From positions 216,200,250-216,264,249 of the forward strand of contig CATIUR010000001.1 in the NCBI GenBank assembly GCA_949592205.1: 64,000 nt of DNA. Direction: 5' to 3'. Below are positions 1 through 12,301 of this stretch, in pieces. The stretch comes from Helichrysum umbraculigerum (taxonomy: Eukaryota > Streptophyta > Magnoliopsida > Asterales > Asteraceae). Position 1 is the first letter of the stretch, and each line of letters begins with the position of its first letter. The notes below the pieces were generated by a model. That model was not told the DNA's origin. It worked only from the letters and a program-made list of their open reading frames with translations, and did not search any database. The translations under genes were made by a program, and so were the position numbers.

Positions 1-2025
1 CTTTCAAATTTAACGACGACAAAAGATAACTACATTAGTTAAGTAATTACAACCATATTAATTTCAACCCATATGAACACAAAACGGGCCTTATATATAT
101 GCGTTTCAAAACGACATCAACAAAAGATCAGAGTTGCGTCCATCTTAGTCAAACTTCCCGTCATCATCTACAACCCGAATATCTACATCAACTAACCAAA
201 ATCTGCAAAACATTAAACCACGAGGGATTAGCTTATTGCTAAGTGAATGGAACCGTAACCGACGGTTAAACCCATTCATAACAAGTCTTACAACAAGATA
301 AATCACAACAAGTAAAACACATAAGCACATAGCGTTAAGAGGACCGGCGATTCCTGGTATATAACCAACCCAGAAACCACGACCACTGTATGCCATTCGC
401 AGTGATCTACCGATAGTCTGAGTACGACCTTTACTGACTAGGTTTATTCTCAACTATGTGTATCAAAGAAACCTAGACAGCTACACAGTAGTGCCCAAAC
501 CCAACCAACCAATGTTGACCTCTGAATCAACCATATTGCAAGCAACAATGCAATAACAACCAACAACTAGCAACTGGCAACAACTGATAGCAACCGAACA
601 ACAATTCAATAGTCACGCAATAACTCATATATATCCAGCAACTTAAATAAACGAAACTGGCACCAGTACGACTATTAACCACAACCTAATAATATGAACT
701 ATCCTGGTTTACCCGTTGTAACCGAAACCCGTTACAACTGGGTTAAACCGAGGACTACAATTCCACTCACCGAATATTATCGCCTGATCACCAACTCAGA
801 GGTCTAATCTTACTGAGTGGCCGTCCGCTTATCTGATAATACAACAATAACAACAAGTTAGTATCTCATACCATATTTCACTTCAATTTTAAATACTAAC
901 ATCACACCAAAATACAACATCAGTTATCATATCATTTAACCAACTCAAATCATAGCCTATTATAATTAAACATTTAACCATTAATCATATGATATATTAA
1001 TCATATTAAATAAAACTAAATTTGCTGGAAAACACACCAAAGCCGCCGGCTTGGCAGACTTAGCCGCCGGCTAGAGGGTTTAGCCGCCGGCTAAAACCCT
1101 CAGACCGCCGGGTGAATTAACATTTTTCAACATCAGAACTAAAAACCCATAAATAAGACAGAATAACCCGCCGGCTTGGGTTGATAAACCGCCGGCTAAC
1201 CGATTTAGCCGCCGGCTAAAGGGTAGAACCCGCCGGCTAGATCATCAGACAGAGCACCAGCATCAACAACAAACAAGTTACGAACTTTTAACATCAAAAC
1301 TCAAATTTGCACTCTTATACTTCGATTATTTGCAATAAAAACGACATATAGACATACACTAACATACACTAACTTCAAACAACCTATTTAACATAAGATT
1401 CCATCATACAATCATCATCAAAATCACTAAACCCTCACTCATGAACTCAAAATGAAGAACATAACTAACTCTAGCATATAATCACCATGTAATCATGAAT
1501 AATCATCAAGTAATCATCAAAATATGATTTCCAAGCTTCAATTTATACTAATCACATATGTTCATCATTTTCCCAATTTCTACAAAATAAACTCAAAAAC
1601 ACTAGATGACTTACAATCAAATGAAGAAGATGATATAGATGATGATGATGATAATCAGTTTCCCTTTAGTTAAATTCAATCTCAATATTTGTTCTTTATT
1701 TAATTTGAAAGAGATGAGAGAGTTTAGAGGATTTAGATGAAATGAAGAACAAATGATTTAGGTAAGAAATGAGTCTGGATAAACTCCCACCGCCTCATCT
1801 TTTATTATGTGTCAATTATACCCGTTCCTAGCCTATTGTCTGGAACCCGAAAATACCCGTAAGTTAAAACACTTTTATTTTACCGTCAACTTTGTTTATT
1901 TGAAACAAACAATATTTCTTTAGTCACAATTAAATCGGTAACTCTTTTGACCATTTATTTTCAAATAAACCATTTCCGCTATTAAAATAAACGTTTATTT
2001 GCAGGCCCAGAAACAGGATGTTACA
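1..2025 (-). mobile_element. Partial long LTR of a Gypsy-type retrotransposon (left end outside window)
   Basis: On the minus strand the sequence opens with TGTAACATCC at 2025, the usual start of plant Gypsy LTRs, and continues to the window edge. A pyrimidine-rich leader-like stretch lies around 1680-1800 (minus strand). Downstream of it, at 1041-1242, is a cluster of CCGCCGG motifs. A 102-codon frame at 145-453 has no recognisable domain and is probably chance. The second TGTAAC-type LTR at 39623-44100 has the same overall plan. The LTR has jumped into a small element: the 2026-2115 flank has a palindromic stem and a GTGTTTGGT motif typical of MITE ends. Whether an internal region follows to the left cannot be seen. 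Confidence 0.65.
1041..1242. repeat. Cluster of CCGCCGG palindromic motifs inside the LTR
   Basis: Eight or so copies of CCGCCGG, mostly in the form TAGCCGCCGGCTA, occur in about 200 bp of otherwise AT-rich sequence. They fall into two groups (1041-1115 and 1168-1242). Each copy is self-complementary, so the transcript could form short hairpins. The cluster lies 0.8-1.0 kb from the LTR start. Confidence 0.85.
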
Positions 2026-3189
2026 GATTTTAAAGCTTATTTGCTTATGCAGATAAGCAAATAAGCATAAGCAATAAGCTAATATAAATAAGTTCCACCA
2101 AACACCCTCTTAAAATCGAACAGAACAAATGATTAATAATAGACACATCACTTGGTGCTTTAGGGATAAACCCAACACGATCATGTACTCGTATTTCAAT
2201 TTTTCCAGATAGCTATTGCCTTATGTTAACTTTTGATAAGCCTTTGTGTACACTATAGCATGTAACATTCTTATGAGTATGAAATTGTGAGTTGTAAACC
2301 AATAAAGAGTGTGATATGTTTCACTAATTTTTTTATTGATAGATTATTACTTAAATAAAATAATGATGATGACGTGTATAAATTCTAACCTCAAGTATGT
2401 ATGCGTTTTCCTTAGAAATGATCATGATTATATGTGTCTTGAGACAAATATATTAAAGAAACAATAAATAAAATACAAATTGATAATATCCTATAAATTT
2501 CTCATTTTATAAATGCATTTGTAAATATACAAGTAAAGTTTTATTTAATTTGATATATATTCCGTCCCAAAATAAATGTTTACATTACTATTTATAGTAC
2601 GTAGTTATCCTAAAATAATTGTTCAGTTGTAAAAAATAATCATTAAAATTATTAAAACTTCCCATATTATCTTCATTTATTATTTTTAATTATTTATTTC
2701 TTGAATAAATTCAGTCAAATTTATTTTGATATAACAGGGAAATTGACATTTATTTAACTCATTTTAATTAAAAATAAAAAGTTGGGGAACACTTTTAGTA
2801 CGTAAGATGGCGGTAGTACATTTTATCATGTTTTCTAGTAGAGGATCAACCAAGAATTTATCTTCAAATGCGCATAGTGGAGTAATTAATTAAGCTTGTA
2901 CTTCATGCAGTTCAAGATGTAATCTCTTAAATAATTCAAGATCCACAATGTGTCATCTACACGTATATGAGCTCATTTAATTTAATTTAACAACAAACAA
3001 AATAGAGAAATTTTTAAGTATTTACATATATCCAATTAAAGGTAGTATCACGTAATGCACAAAAACATACACATAACAAGCACACAAAGATTTTAACCCT
3101 TGGATGCGAAAAATGAGAAGGGCCAAAGTAGAAGAAACAGTAAAAAGTGGAAAGTTACAAAGTTAAAACAGGTAACACACGCTTGGTAA
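2026..3189. other. Intergenic: MITE remnant and AT-rich 3' flank of the ERF gene
   Basis: 2026-2115 holds the right half of a small element, with the palindromic stem GCTTATTTGCTTATGC and an end carrying ACCAAACACCCT. Around 2565-2650 the phrase TTCCGTCCCAAAATAA resembles a Stowaway MITE end, but no partner end was found. No coding signal is seen. The last few hundred bases should hold the 3' UTR and polyadenylation site of the ERF gene. Confidence 0.5.
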
Positions 3190-3861
3190 CTAATAATAAT
3201 TCCACCATGAACAGTCAAAAGCAGTGGATATCATACTCTCTTGATCAGAAGTCGGTGGATAAAACCATCCATCCACCATTGAGTCAGTATATATGTAATC
3301 ATTCTTTGACTCGACCGAGTCAAAACTCGGTCCCAAAACCGGTAATTCGATAATTTCATCCAGTTCTTCTGAAGCAGTATCTTGTAAAAACGTTGATAAC
3401 CTGTAACGCTCACTGTCTGATTCGGTATCTATAGATGGTGATGGAAAGTCAAAATCAGTCATGGCGGCTGCTTTAGCCGCAGCCGCTTGTACGTCTCTTG
3501 GGGAGCAAGAAACCGCACGTGGCAATGTTCCAACAAGTTTGGGAAAATTAAGAATGGCGGAACTACCTTTGATACTAAGTGCTGCCACATCGTGTGCCCG
3601 TGCAGCCATTTCGGGTGTCGGATATGTCCCGAGCCATATTCGTGATTTTTTCCTTGGCTCGCGGATTTCAGATACCCATTTGCCCCAACTTCTCATCCGT
3701 ACACCGCGATATACTGGATGTTTGGTGGTCGAATCACGGTTCCTTTTGATAGGTTTCGTTTCGGGGTTTTGGGAGTTGGGTGAACTGCAGGAATTTGAGG
3801 TGCAATCAGATGATTGATTCTTCATTAAGGAGTACCCAAAAGGTGAAATAGTAGCAGTCAT
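3190..3861 (-). CDS. DREB subfamily A-4 (TINY/ERF034-039-like) AP2/ERF transcription factor
   Basis: Intronless 223-residue frame, a normal length for this family. One AP2/ERF domain spans residues ~50-108, from VYRGVRMRSWGKWVSEIREP through RIWLGTYPTPEMAARAHDVA to LNFP. Val63 and Glu68 match the V14/E19 pair that marks DREB-type binding of DRE/CRT (CCGAC) elements. A basic stretch (KPIKRNRDSTTKHP) before the domain probably serves as nuclear localisation signal. After the domain comes the SPRDVQAAAAKAAAM segment typical of subgroup A-4, then an acidic tail (EELDEIIELP, DGWFYPP) likely to activate transcription. The start codon is the first Met in frame and gives the family's usual short Ser/Asn-rich leader. 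Family members act in abiotic stress and growth responses; the exact ortholog cannot be named from sequence alone. Confidence 0.95.
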   Translation of the reverse strand: MTATISPFGYSLMKNQSSDCTSNSCSSPNSQNPETKPIKRNRDSTTKHPVYRGVRMRSWGKWVSEIREPRKKSRIWLGTYPTPEMAARAHDVAALSIKGSSAILNFPKLVGTLPRAVSCSPRDVQAAAAKAAAMTDFDFPSPSIDTESDSERYRLSTFLQDTASEELDEIIELPVLGPSFDSVESKNDYIYTDSMVDGWFYPPTSDQESMISTAFDCSWWNYY

Positions 3862-4232
3862 ATGAAACTAACTTGTTTGTAAGCAATATAAGGAAAATAA
3901 TAATGTTATGACCTTTTTATTCACTTAATGGTAGTGACTTTAAGGCTCATTTCATATATCACAATATATGTGATCCAGATACTTATAGCAAGATCTAATG
4001 AGAGGTAGGGTTAGAATAGGGATAGGGGGTGGGGTACAGAAGAAAGAAATGGTTGTTGTTAATTGTTGTTTCCCTAGCTAAGACTAGATGGAGAGAGATG
4101 TGATCTTTAGTACAAATGGGGTACCACACAATAATGTTGCACTTACAACAAATCTGTCCTGTGTATATTTTTCTTATTTACTACTACTCCGTATTATTTT
4201 TGTTAATAAACAAATACTAGTGGTAACATACT

Positions 4233-4244
<12 letters not shown>
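3862..4244. other. Presumed promoter region of the ERF gene
   Basis: This lies upstream of the minus-strand ERF start. It contains a GT-rich patch, several TATA-like A/T runs and no coding frame. No single regulatory motif stands out. It ends at a (TA)n microsatellite with a transposon, so the promoter is bounded by a mobile element about 0.4 kb from the start codon. Confidence 0.4.

Positions 4245-4296
<52 letters not shown>
4245..4296. repeat. (TA)n microsatellite, left side of element A
   Basis: An uninterrupted run of TA dinucleotides abuts the GGGGAAGGATC end of the element at 4297. A matching run abuts the other end at 5562-5615. Confidence 0.95.
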
Positions 4297-4299
<3 letters not shown>

Positions 4300-5558
4300 G
4301 AAGGATCAAGAAGGAAGCTTCAAATTTGAGGGAAGGAGGGAAATAAATCTCAGCCACCCATTCCTCCCCACTTTTTTCCTACAAGAAGCAAAACATAAAC
4401 AAAACCCATTTCATCAATTTTTGTCTAAAAACCCAAATTAAAGCTTGTATTTCATTGATTCATCAATCAGAGATACTATAAAATTTCGAATTCATCAATC
4501 GCGTTCATATAGATCATCAATTCCTCGTTATATATATTCATCAAAAATATTAAATTTTGGGTGTAACTTTTGGGTTTTTATGAAATTTTTTATTTTACAA
4601 TGAAAACAGTAAAATTAAACGAATTTCATCATACAAAACTTACAAACGGGGAATTAATTGGATTATAGTCGTCATTCATCATCGAAATTTATAAATTTCC
4701 AGAAGGTTAACATGCATTTGGGAAGCATGTTAATCAAAACTACAATAAAGATTCTTAAACATTCATTTTTATTGAATATTACCTTATATAAGTTATTGTT
4801 CATTGCTGAATGTGATAACATAACATTCGTCAATGTATCACAATATATATGAGTTAATATACATTATAAATGAATGTTATGATGTTCATCAGCATGATAT
4901 AAGTTAATATTCATCATGAATGAATGTTAAAGACTCAATGAGATGTTAACATGTATTTATGATGAATATGAGTTATTATACAATAATAACATATATAAGC
5001 TAATATTCAACATAAATGAATGTTTAAGTTGTAATTTTTATTAACATGCATTTCAAATGAGTGTTAACGTTATGAAAAACTTGATTTTGAGAATTTTTTT
5101 GTGCAAAACATAAAATTACTACAAGTTTGTTTGATTATTGATTTATATGATCAATTTATTTTTATTTTGCTTTATGTATATCTTAATTTTGTTCTCAATT
5201 GAATGAATTTATGATTTTTTTATGGGTTTCTATAATTTACTTCATGAAATCTATTTTCTAACATTTTTTTTTGTTTGAATTCAACAATTGTTAATCAATC
5301 TTGCTCAACGAGTTGTGTATTAGTGTTTTTAAATTTATTTTTATAAGTTTCAAGCTTTAATTTGATGAATTTAAGATGAAAATCACGTTTTTAGTTGTTT
5401 TTTATTAAAATGCTTTTGAAATGCATGTTAACGTTCTGGGAGGTGATTTCAAGTTATTTACAAAAATGCCACCGTGTTGACTTTTGAGTTGACCAGAATG
5501 TGTGGCTGAGAATCACTTCCCTCCTTCCCTAATTATTTTACTTCCCCAAGGATCTCCC

Positions 5559-5561
<3 letters not shown>
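4297..5561. mobile_element. Non-autonomous DNA element flanked by (TA)n (element A)
   Basis: A 1265-bp element lies exactly between two TA runs. Its ends are imperfect inverted repeats of about 75 bp: the left end reads GGGGAAGGATCAAGAAGG, then GGGAAGGAGGGAA, then TCTCAGCCACCCATTC. The reversed right end reads GGGGGGAGATCCTTGGGG, then GGGAAGGAGGGAA, then TCTCAGCCACACATTC. The interior is AT-rich with recurring ATGAATGTTAA and GTTAACATGCATTT words and has no significant ORF. The (TA)n-bounded habit resembles the Micron elements described in rice. It is related in its ends to the elements at 41664 and 55838. Confidence 0.8.

Positions 5562-5615
<54 letters not shown>
5562..5615. repeat. (TA)n microsatellite, right side of element A
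   Basis: This TA run begins directly at the right terminus of element A. Confidence 0.95.
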
Positions 5616-5618
<3 letters not shown>

Positions 5619-6273
5619 GTTTAAGATTCACTTGATGACACTGTTTAATTTCCTATCATGTACTTTTTGTCCTACATCTTTAATTTCAAGGCATGCAACA
5701 ACAAAGATTTTAAACTTGGAGTAAATTACACAACTTGTTGATCACAATTCATCTTTTACAATAAAGTATTACACCCTGTATTCACGTGGTTCATTCTTAC
5801 CAATTTCTTTTTTTGGACAAAGGAAATAATGTACAAAATGTTTGTTCTATTTCTTTGGATATGTATATGATTCAATTTCATATTTATACAGTATCACGTT
5901 TTTGTTTTTCCTTTTCCGTCTTCTAAATTCGAGACTTTCTGGGGTTGTTTGTAATAACCGTTGAACTTATAGTAGCCTCTAAGTTTTAGTTGTTTTTTGG
6001 TGAATAGTGGCTCATCAAAAGTGGTGTCGAAATCATGGTTAATAAACAAAAAAATCTAGTTGTTTTGAATCTCGAGTCTCATGTGTTTTTGGACTTTAAT
6101 TGTAGACTTTGAGTTAGCGAGTTTGAGGATCTTGGTGTATGTGTGTCTGGATTAAACCTTTTTGGGCTTCAAACTTTTGTTATGGTGAAACTGTACGTTA
6201 GACAGCATCCAACGTAGGGTATATAAAATAACGAGGATACCTTATTAAATTGGGTAATGTTAAGGTAAAAACG

Positions 6274-6360
<87 letters not shown>

Positions 6361-7296
6361 CGGAGTATATATATATTGCAAAAATGGTTCATATGTTATA
6401 CGGAGTAGTATATTCTACCGTTTCTGTCCCTTGATAGAGTTTTTTGCATATTTAGTTCCTAGAAGTCAATTATTATTTACATTTCCACTCTTTTTCCTAT
6501 TCAAAGCTCAGCCCTTTGTCTCTGTGTTTTCACATCGAGAATTAATAATTAACGGTATTTGATACTTTTTAAATTGACAAAAATACCCTCTATTCAAGCT
6601 TAGTTCCCTCATCCAAATGTAAGGGTTTTTTAGTCGGTTTAAAATTATAAAATTATAAGATTGTTGATGTAACAAACGTATCTTTTAAAGACTAAACATG
6701 CAAAAAAACCCAATCAATGGACTAAAATTGTAAAAATTAATATCACACAAGCTATACAAAAAAATTATTGATTGAGTGCTAACTTTCGTATATGTATATA
6801 TATATATATATACAAAACTCCTCATTTTTCATTTTTATCTTTGAAGGATAAAGATGTATTAAATTTCACCCTAGTAAGATACTAGGTGCAGAAAGTGTGG
6901 TACAATGAAACGTGTTTCAGAAAAGCTTAACATTACGCAAATTTATGTACTTGATATTTGAAAGAAAATAAAACAAATATTTATTTTTGTAGTCTAATGC
7001 ATAGATTCTAAGGCCCAAAAGTTAATGACACCGTGTAATTCATGTAAGGTCACATACGCACAAAGGCCTTACAAAAACGTCAATGTCCGTAATATATACT
7101 CCATATATTCCACCACTGCCACTGCCAGAATATACATATAATTCATGAAAGTACGTACAATCATCATCGTTTTATGGTAATTCAATTCTTTCAAAAGTAC
7201 TACTCGACTTCTGGAGTAGTAATAATCAATTAATTAATTAATATACACTATTCGATCTCACCAATTTTAGGTGTATACATTAAATACTAAAAGGAG
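5616..7296. other. Intergenic AT-rich sequence
   Basis: No gene is seen. It includes a long (TA)n tract at about 6277-6357 without an element beside it (an empty tract), a shorter one near 6796-6812, and tandem TTAA repeats near 7228. Frames of 60-70 codons over the TA tract are Tyr-Ile artefacts. Confidence 0.5.
6277..6357. repeat. Long empty (TA)n microsatellite
   Basis: About 80 bp of uninterrupted TA with no element termini on either side. It is a natural comparison for the occupied TA tracts elsewhere in the window. Confidence 0.95.
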
Positions 7297-7305
7297 TAAT
7301 TTTAA

Positions 7306-7627
7306 GGGGTAAGTGCACGAAAATGTAATGAACTATGTTCTGACATTCATTGTATGTAACGAACTATTCTGACATTCATTGTATGTAACGAACTTGCTAA
7401 TTTCCTCCATTGTATGTAACGAACTAGTATTTTCCTTGATTTTTCCAAGTGTTGATTATGTAGGGTGACACGTGGCGTTCTTAGAACCGTTGATCTGTCC
7501 AAAATACAAGTTCGTTACATACAATGAAAGAAATTAGAAGTTCGTTACATACAATGAATGTCAGAGTAGTTCGTTACATACAATGAATGTCAGAGCATAG
7601 TTCATTACATTTTCGCGTACTTACCCC
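7306..7627. mobile_element. Foldback MULE-type MITE with perfect 9-bp TSD
   Basis: The 322-bp element is flanked by identical TAATTTTAA at 7297-7305 and 7628-7636. Its ends are inverted repeats (GGGGTAAGTGCACGAAAATG on the left, its near-complement on the right). Both arms hold repeated copies of CATTGTATGTAACGAAC, so nearly the whole element can fold on itself around a short unique centre. A 9-bp duplication fits the Mutator superfamily. There is no coding capacity. Confidence 0.9.
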
Positions 7628-7636
7628 TAATTTTAA

Positions 7637-8646
7637 GTTAGTACATGTGACATGTATATATATTATATGTATATGTATTGGTTGAACTCATGGTTGTATA
7701 GTTGTATCTATCGATCATATCGTAGGATGATACATGATTACTACAGGATCCACAGTGCTTGTGGAGCCAACTTCAATTAACCTTTTGTTTCTATTCAATT
7801 GAATTCTACCATGACTGTGTTGTCCATTGGAATGCAGTTATTATTTTGTCATGAATGATTTTTCTTATATTATTATGCAATAATGATGATGATGATGATA
7901 AGATGTGGCTAACAACAATGATAGCATTACCTCGTTTTAACAATTTCAATGATATCAATAACTTATACATTAATCCATTAGAAGTAACAAGATTCAAACT
8001 TAAGTGAAACGTACTTGTTATAAATTGTTGGGTGCAAATCCAATCGTAGTTTGATGAGTATTAGTTCTATCATCAACTGATTTTATAGTAACTTTTATAT
8101 ATTGATAAATGCATTTAACAACTTTTTATATATTGATCATAAATGCATTTAATAAATATAATTATAAAAAATTATAATGATTATTGTGCTTTAACTGTAT
8201 TTTTGATATAAAATGAAAATTTTGAATTTCACATTGTTTCTTAAGATTTGCAATATATGATCACAACAATATAATGTCAACTTTTATACGTACTTAATTA
8301 ACAGAAAAACTAGTTAAACGTGTTAATATAAATAGGGCAACAAACCGTCCTAACCAACAAACACCCAAAAAGCCTACCTAGCTACTTTCCAAAGTAGTTA
8401 ACGAACAAAGTGATGGATCATACTATACTTGGTATCACTTATGATGATGTGATTCATATGTATGATCATAGTTTTTATGAAACAAATTAGACCCCTACAT
8501 TCATATGTTGTTAAAATTATAATACTCACAAGCATATTTTAGTCAATTTTCCTTTTGGTGTGGTGTCTTTGGCTATTTAAGATGGTGCTTTAAAGAGAGA
8601 TTATTGATTATTGATTGATCTATATGAATATGTGATAATATGATTG
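7637..8646. other. Intergenic sequence
   Basis: AT-rich DNA with (GAT)n-like stretches near 7880 and no convincing coding frame, RNA gene or transposon end. Confidence 0.5.
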
Positions 8647-9372
8647 TAGGTCAAAATATATCTTAGTATCCCGAATTTGGTTAACTAGGTTTCCTACTAC
8701 CCTGAACTCGGCAAAATAATAAATCTACTATTCTCACCCAGTTCAACTCAATTATGTGCAAAGCATGTGATTTTTTCTGTTAATTTTTGACGGGTCAGGC
8801 GTTTTATAACAGAGTATAATGAAATCGAAAAAATAAAACCCATTTATCTAATCGTAGTCAAATTTATAAAAAAATCCCAAGTCACAAACACTTTATTGAG
8901 CGTCTCAATTTTTCAGGAAAGAAGCAATTGATATTTTCGTGTGCAACAGGTCAATATTAATTAGAGAAAGAAATTGATTCTTATAGACTCAAATTGGAGT
9001 TGGTGATACAACAGTGTGTTTGAAATTGGTTTTCTTGTTGTCCAAATTATAGTCCTTTTAATTTTTACAATTTGAGTTACAGGGTTTACGCAAATGATTC
9101 TTTAAAGCATCTGGAATCTCATCGAAGATGTTTCATTTTATTATATTGCTATGTTTTGGTTTTGACCTGGAGATGGATGTTTGACATTTGCTTCTTCAAA
9201 TAATAACAGAACTATTAACAGAAAAAGGCACATGTTTTGCACATGAGTGAGTTAAACTGAGTGAGGGTAGTAAATTTATCATTTTGTCAAGTTCAGGGTA
9301 TTAATCTACACCTTTAATAGTTCAGGAAACCCAATTAACCAAGTTCTTGGTACTAAGATACATTTTGATCTA
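8647..9372. mobile_element. Inverted-repeat DNA element (MITE-like)
   Basis: The two ends are long imperfect inverted repeats: TAGGTCAAAATATATCTTAG on the left and the complement of TAGATCAAAATGTATCTTAG on the right. Similarity continues inward for over 100 bp (GGTTTCCT, CCCTGAACT, TTAACTCA blocks). If the outermost TA is a target duplication the element fits a TA-inserting superfamily; no longer duplication is visible. No coding capacity. Confidence 0.7.
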
Positions 9373-11351
9373 TGTATATATATATGGAATCCTTTAATTC
9401 AAATCAAATGGGATTTGGGATTCAATTAAGTTGTACGTGCCGGTTCATACATTTCATAATCACCTGTCAAACAATGGAAGACATAGAAATCTACCGAAGT
9501 GTAGTTAACAAAACAAATTGATAGATCATGGAGTATTACTTATGATGATGTGAATATTTATGTTTCATATGCAACAAAGCGATCCCTATATGCATATGTT
9601 TAAAGGGTTTTGTTAACGGAAGCACTTAGAACTCTCATTTATAAATTTAGATATGTATAAATGATTGTACATTCAACTAAAAATTCAAGGGGTCAACATA
9701 AATTCAGGAGGAGACATGGAATTTATTATGATTTTTGTACACCTATTGATGCATGTTTGAAAGTTTTAATGAGAGCCATAAAGGCTCTTGTTATCATTTT
9801 TCATGAAGTGTAGCATGCCTGAATCTAACTGGGGTTCGCGGTGGTCACGATTTTAGAAAATTTTCCTTTTGGTGTGGTGTCTTTGGCTATTGAAGAGTGT
9901 ATATGTATGTACGGTACAATCCTTTAATGCAGAATCAAACAAGATTGCCGTTGTAAAGGATTGAATCAATTCGCTGCTAGTTCCAAAATCATCTGCCGAT
10001 ATATGGCAGGCATGACACTATACCACCCGAGTTACCCTGAAATTCGTGAGCATAGAGTTTCCACTATGATTGCTAAAACTAATTTTCTATCACTTTTGCG
10101 ACATCAGTGCCACATCAATATTTTCTTCAAATCATTTCTTACACCATTTGGTCTACTATCAGTCATTTTCACCGGCCACTTTTTAAATTGTACATCATGC
10201 CCTAAATGTAGCACATCAAACATTAACCGAAAAACAAAACAAAAAACAAATCTTCCTCTGAACCACTTTTCCTCCACCACGATGACATTGCTGATGTGAG
10301 ACGGCCATCGGTGCCAACGCTCATGCTGAACCCACCATTGCTCGGGGCCTTGCAATATGCTAGAAATACTCAAAAAACTTATAACTGCAATTTTTTGCCA
10401 TGCCACCTAGCTTGCACTAATATTTGTTATTACAAACTTAGATTCTCTAACGAAAAAACCTTTCATAGTTTCATGCATAAACCTTTTTTTCCATTGGTAA
10501 TTCTCTAACGGAAAAAAGTTATTACATTCAGACAAAGCATTCTGTAAAATGAGATTATAAACTGGACAAAATTTGTTATCATCGGAATCAATGTTGAGAA
10601 AGTTGAATTCTAGTACAATATTGAATTGATGTTATACAAATGACAATACATTATACATGACTAGCCATGTATGTTATGTACATTGCATAGCACTTATGAT
10701 ATCTTCATGTGTTTTACTTTCTTACCAATTTGCGTTGTCGACCAAATCGAAGTACACTACGCATATTGTAAATATATACTGTTACATGTTAGACCGGGTA
10801 CAGCCTATGAAATGGATGGTCCAGTGTCCTGTCATGTAATAGCATTCGAAATAATTACTACGGATGCTATATACCCTTTGTAAACAACCAATAATTGGGT
10901 TTCAGAAAATAGTGAAAAATGGAAAGATAGGCCGGTGGAGTCGACAAATAGAACTGCAAAAAAAGATAGATGAGGCGGGTGAAAGCATGTGGCATGTTTG
11001 CATGAATGAGTAAAACTTATCCTTTGTATGGAATTGAAAGTCAACAGTAGGCCAGCAGCAGTCTCTTCTCTGCAGTCACTCTCTTATTTCTATTAATTGC
11101 ATGCAGGCTACTGAATCTGATCAGATATATGTTCCTGAAACCTCTTTATAAATTGCTGAATAACACTGACTCTTTTTTATCTTTTTCAACAGTAACTACA
11201 AGTCGGCACAATGACACTTCTAAATATTACGATTATATATCAGTATGTATTTTTATTTTTATTTTTATTATTCAGCAGTAGATTTAATTAGTTTCATCTT
11301 TTTAAATTTTTTTGTAATATACGTGGATATTTAATTTATAGGTTTTAATTG
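9373..11351. other. Intergenic sequence
   Basis: Only short frames occur (up to 112 codons near 9961-10299), on both strands and without recognisable domains or splice context. No RNA gene or repeat structure is recognised. Confidence 0.5.
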
Positions 11352-11359
11352 TGTGTGGC

Positions 11360-12293
11360 CAGGGACGGATTTGTTAAGGGGCAAGGGGGTCACATGCCCC
11401 CAATCGTTCAACAAATTTTAAGGGTAATTGATATGTATTTTGAGGCATGCCCTCACTCTAGAAAATAAAATGCCCTCAGTCCTTTGATTATCGCTTACTC
11501 AAGTACGATTATGTAATCTATTGATGTGTATTGGAGTATTATAAAATTATGAAGCTCAGAATTCGATTTTAATGGTGGATATCATAGTTGGGGTTTTGTT
11601 GGGAAGAAGATATCAAAACCAGTTGTTGGGAAGAAGATATCAAAACCAGTACTGTCACATAGTTTACCACTTCTTTTACAAAATGCCCCCTATAATATGT
11701 ATATGGTAATAGTTTAGACCCTAATGTTAGCCGGTTTCTCCTCTACGGTACTATATCGTAGAAACTAGAAAGTAGAAACCTCTTGTTTGCCTCTCTTTTC
11801 TACTTCAAAATTCCAACCCCGAAGGCCCTAAGTCAACAATTACGGGTAAAATCATATTAGTTGGGTATACATTGTAAAATCATATCATATATGAAATATA
11901 ACCATAAAATCATACATAGTTTAGCATTAGTTACATCACAACAAATTTCTGAATTTGAGGGTCCAACTTTATTATTTGTGGCTATAATAGTTGTTGGAAA
12001 ATGATTGAGACCTAAATATACAAGCCTAAATCTAGATCTAAAAATATGATTGATATATGTGAAAAATTGATTGGATCAGATTAAGAGAAAAAAAAATTAA
12101 CCAATGAAAAAGGTTAGGTCTGTTTTTAAGTCTGTGTAATTAGTATTATATACTTGAACTTATATAGCTACAATTTTGTTGTTGTTAACATTGGGATAAT
12201 TATTTATTGTTTAACGTAAAAGAAAATATGTAAGTACGGTTTAGTTAAAAAAAATTGCGCCCCCAATAACATAAATTCCTGGATCCGCCACTG
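11360..12293. mobile_element. Non-autonomous hAT-type element with 8-bp TSD
   Basis: Identical TGTGTGGC occurs at 11352-11359 and 12294-12301. The element starts CAGGGACGGATTTG and ends ATCCGCCACTG, which is an inverted repeat of the widespread plant hAT terminus CAGTGGCGGATCCAGGA. The 934-bp interior has no transposase frame. A direct repeat of about 29 bp (GGGAAGAAGATATCAAAACC) is present near 11599-11656. Confidence 0.9.
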
Positions 12294-12301
12294 TGTGTGG
12301 C

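Noticed and set aside
145..453. 102-codon minus-strand frame with a hydrophobic stretch
   Set aside because: Sits inside a long LTR without homologous reading frame in the comparable LTR at 39623; no start context or family features.
6169..6392. Two 60-70 codon frames made of Tyr-Ile repeats
   Set aside because: They are the translation of a (TA)n microsatellite, with no codon bias or domain.
9961..10508. Frames of 70-112 codons on both strands
   Set aside because: No domain, no splice context and overlapping opposite-strand frames; chance ORFs in intergenic DNA.
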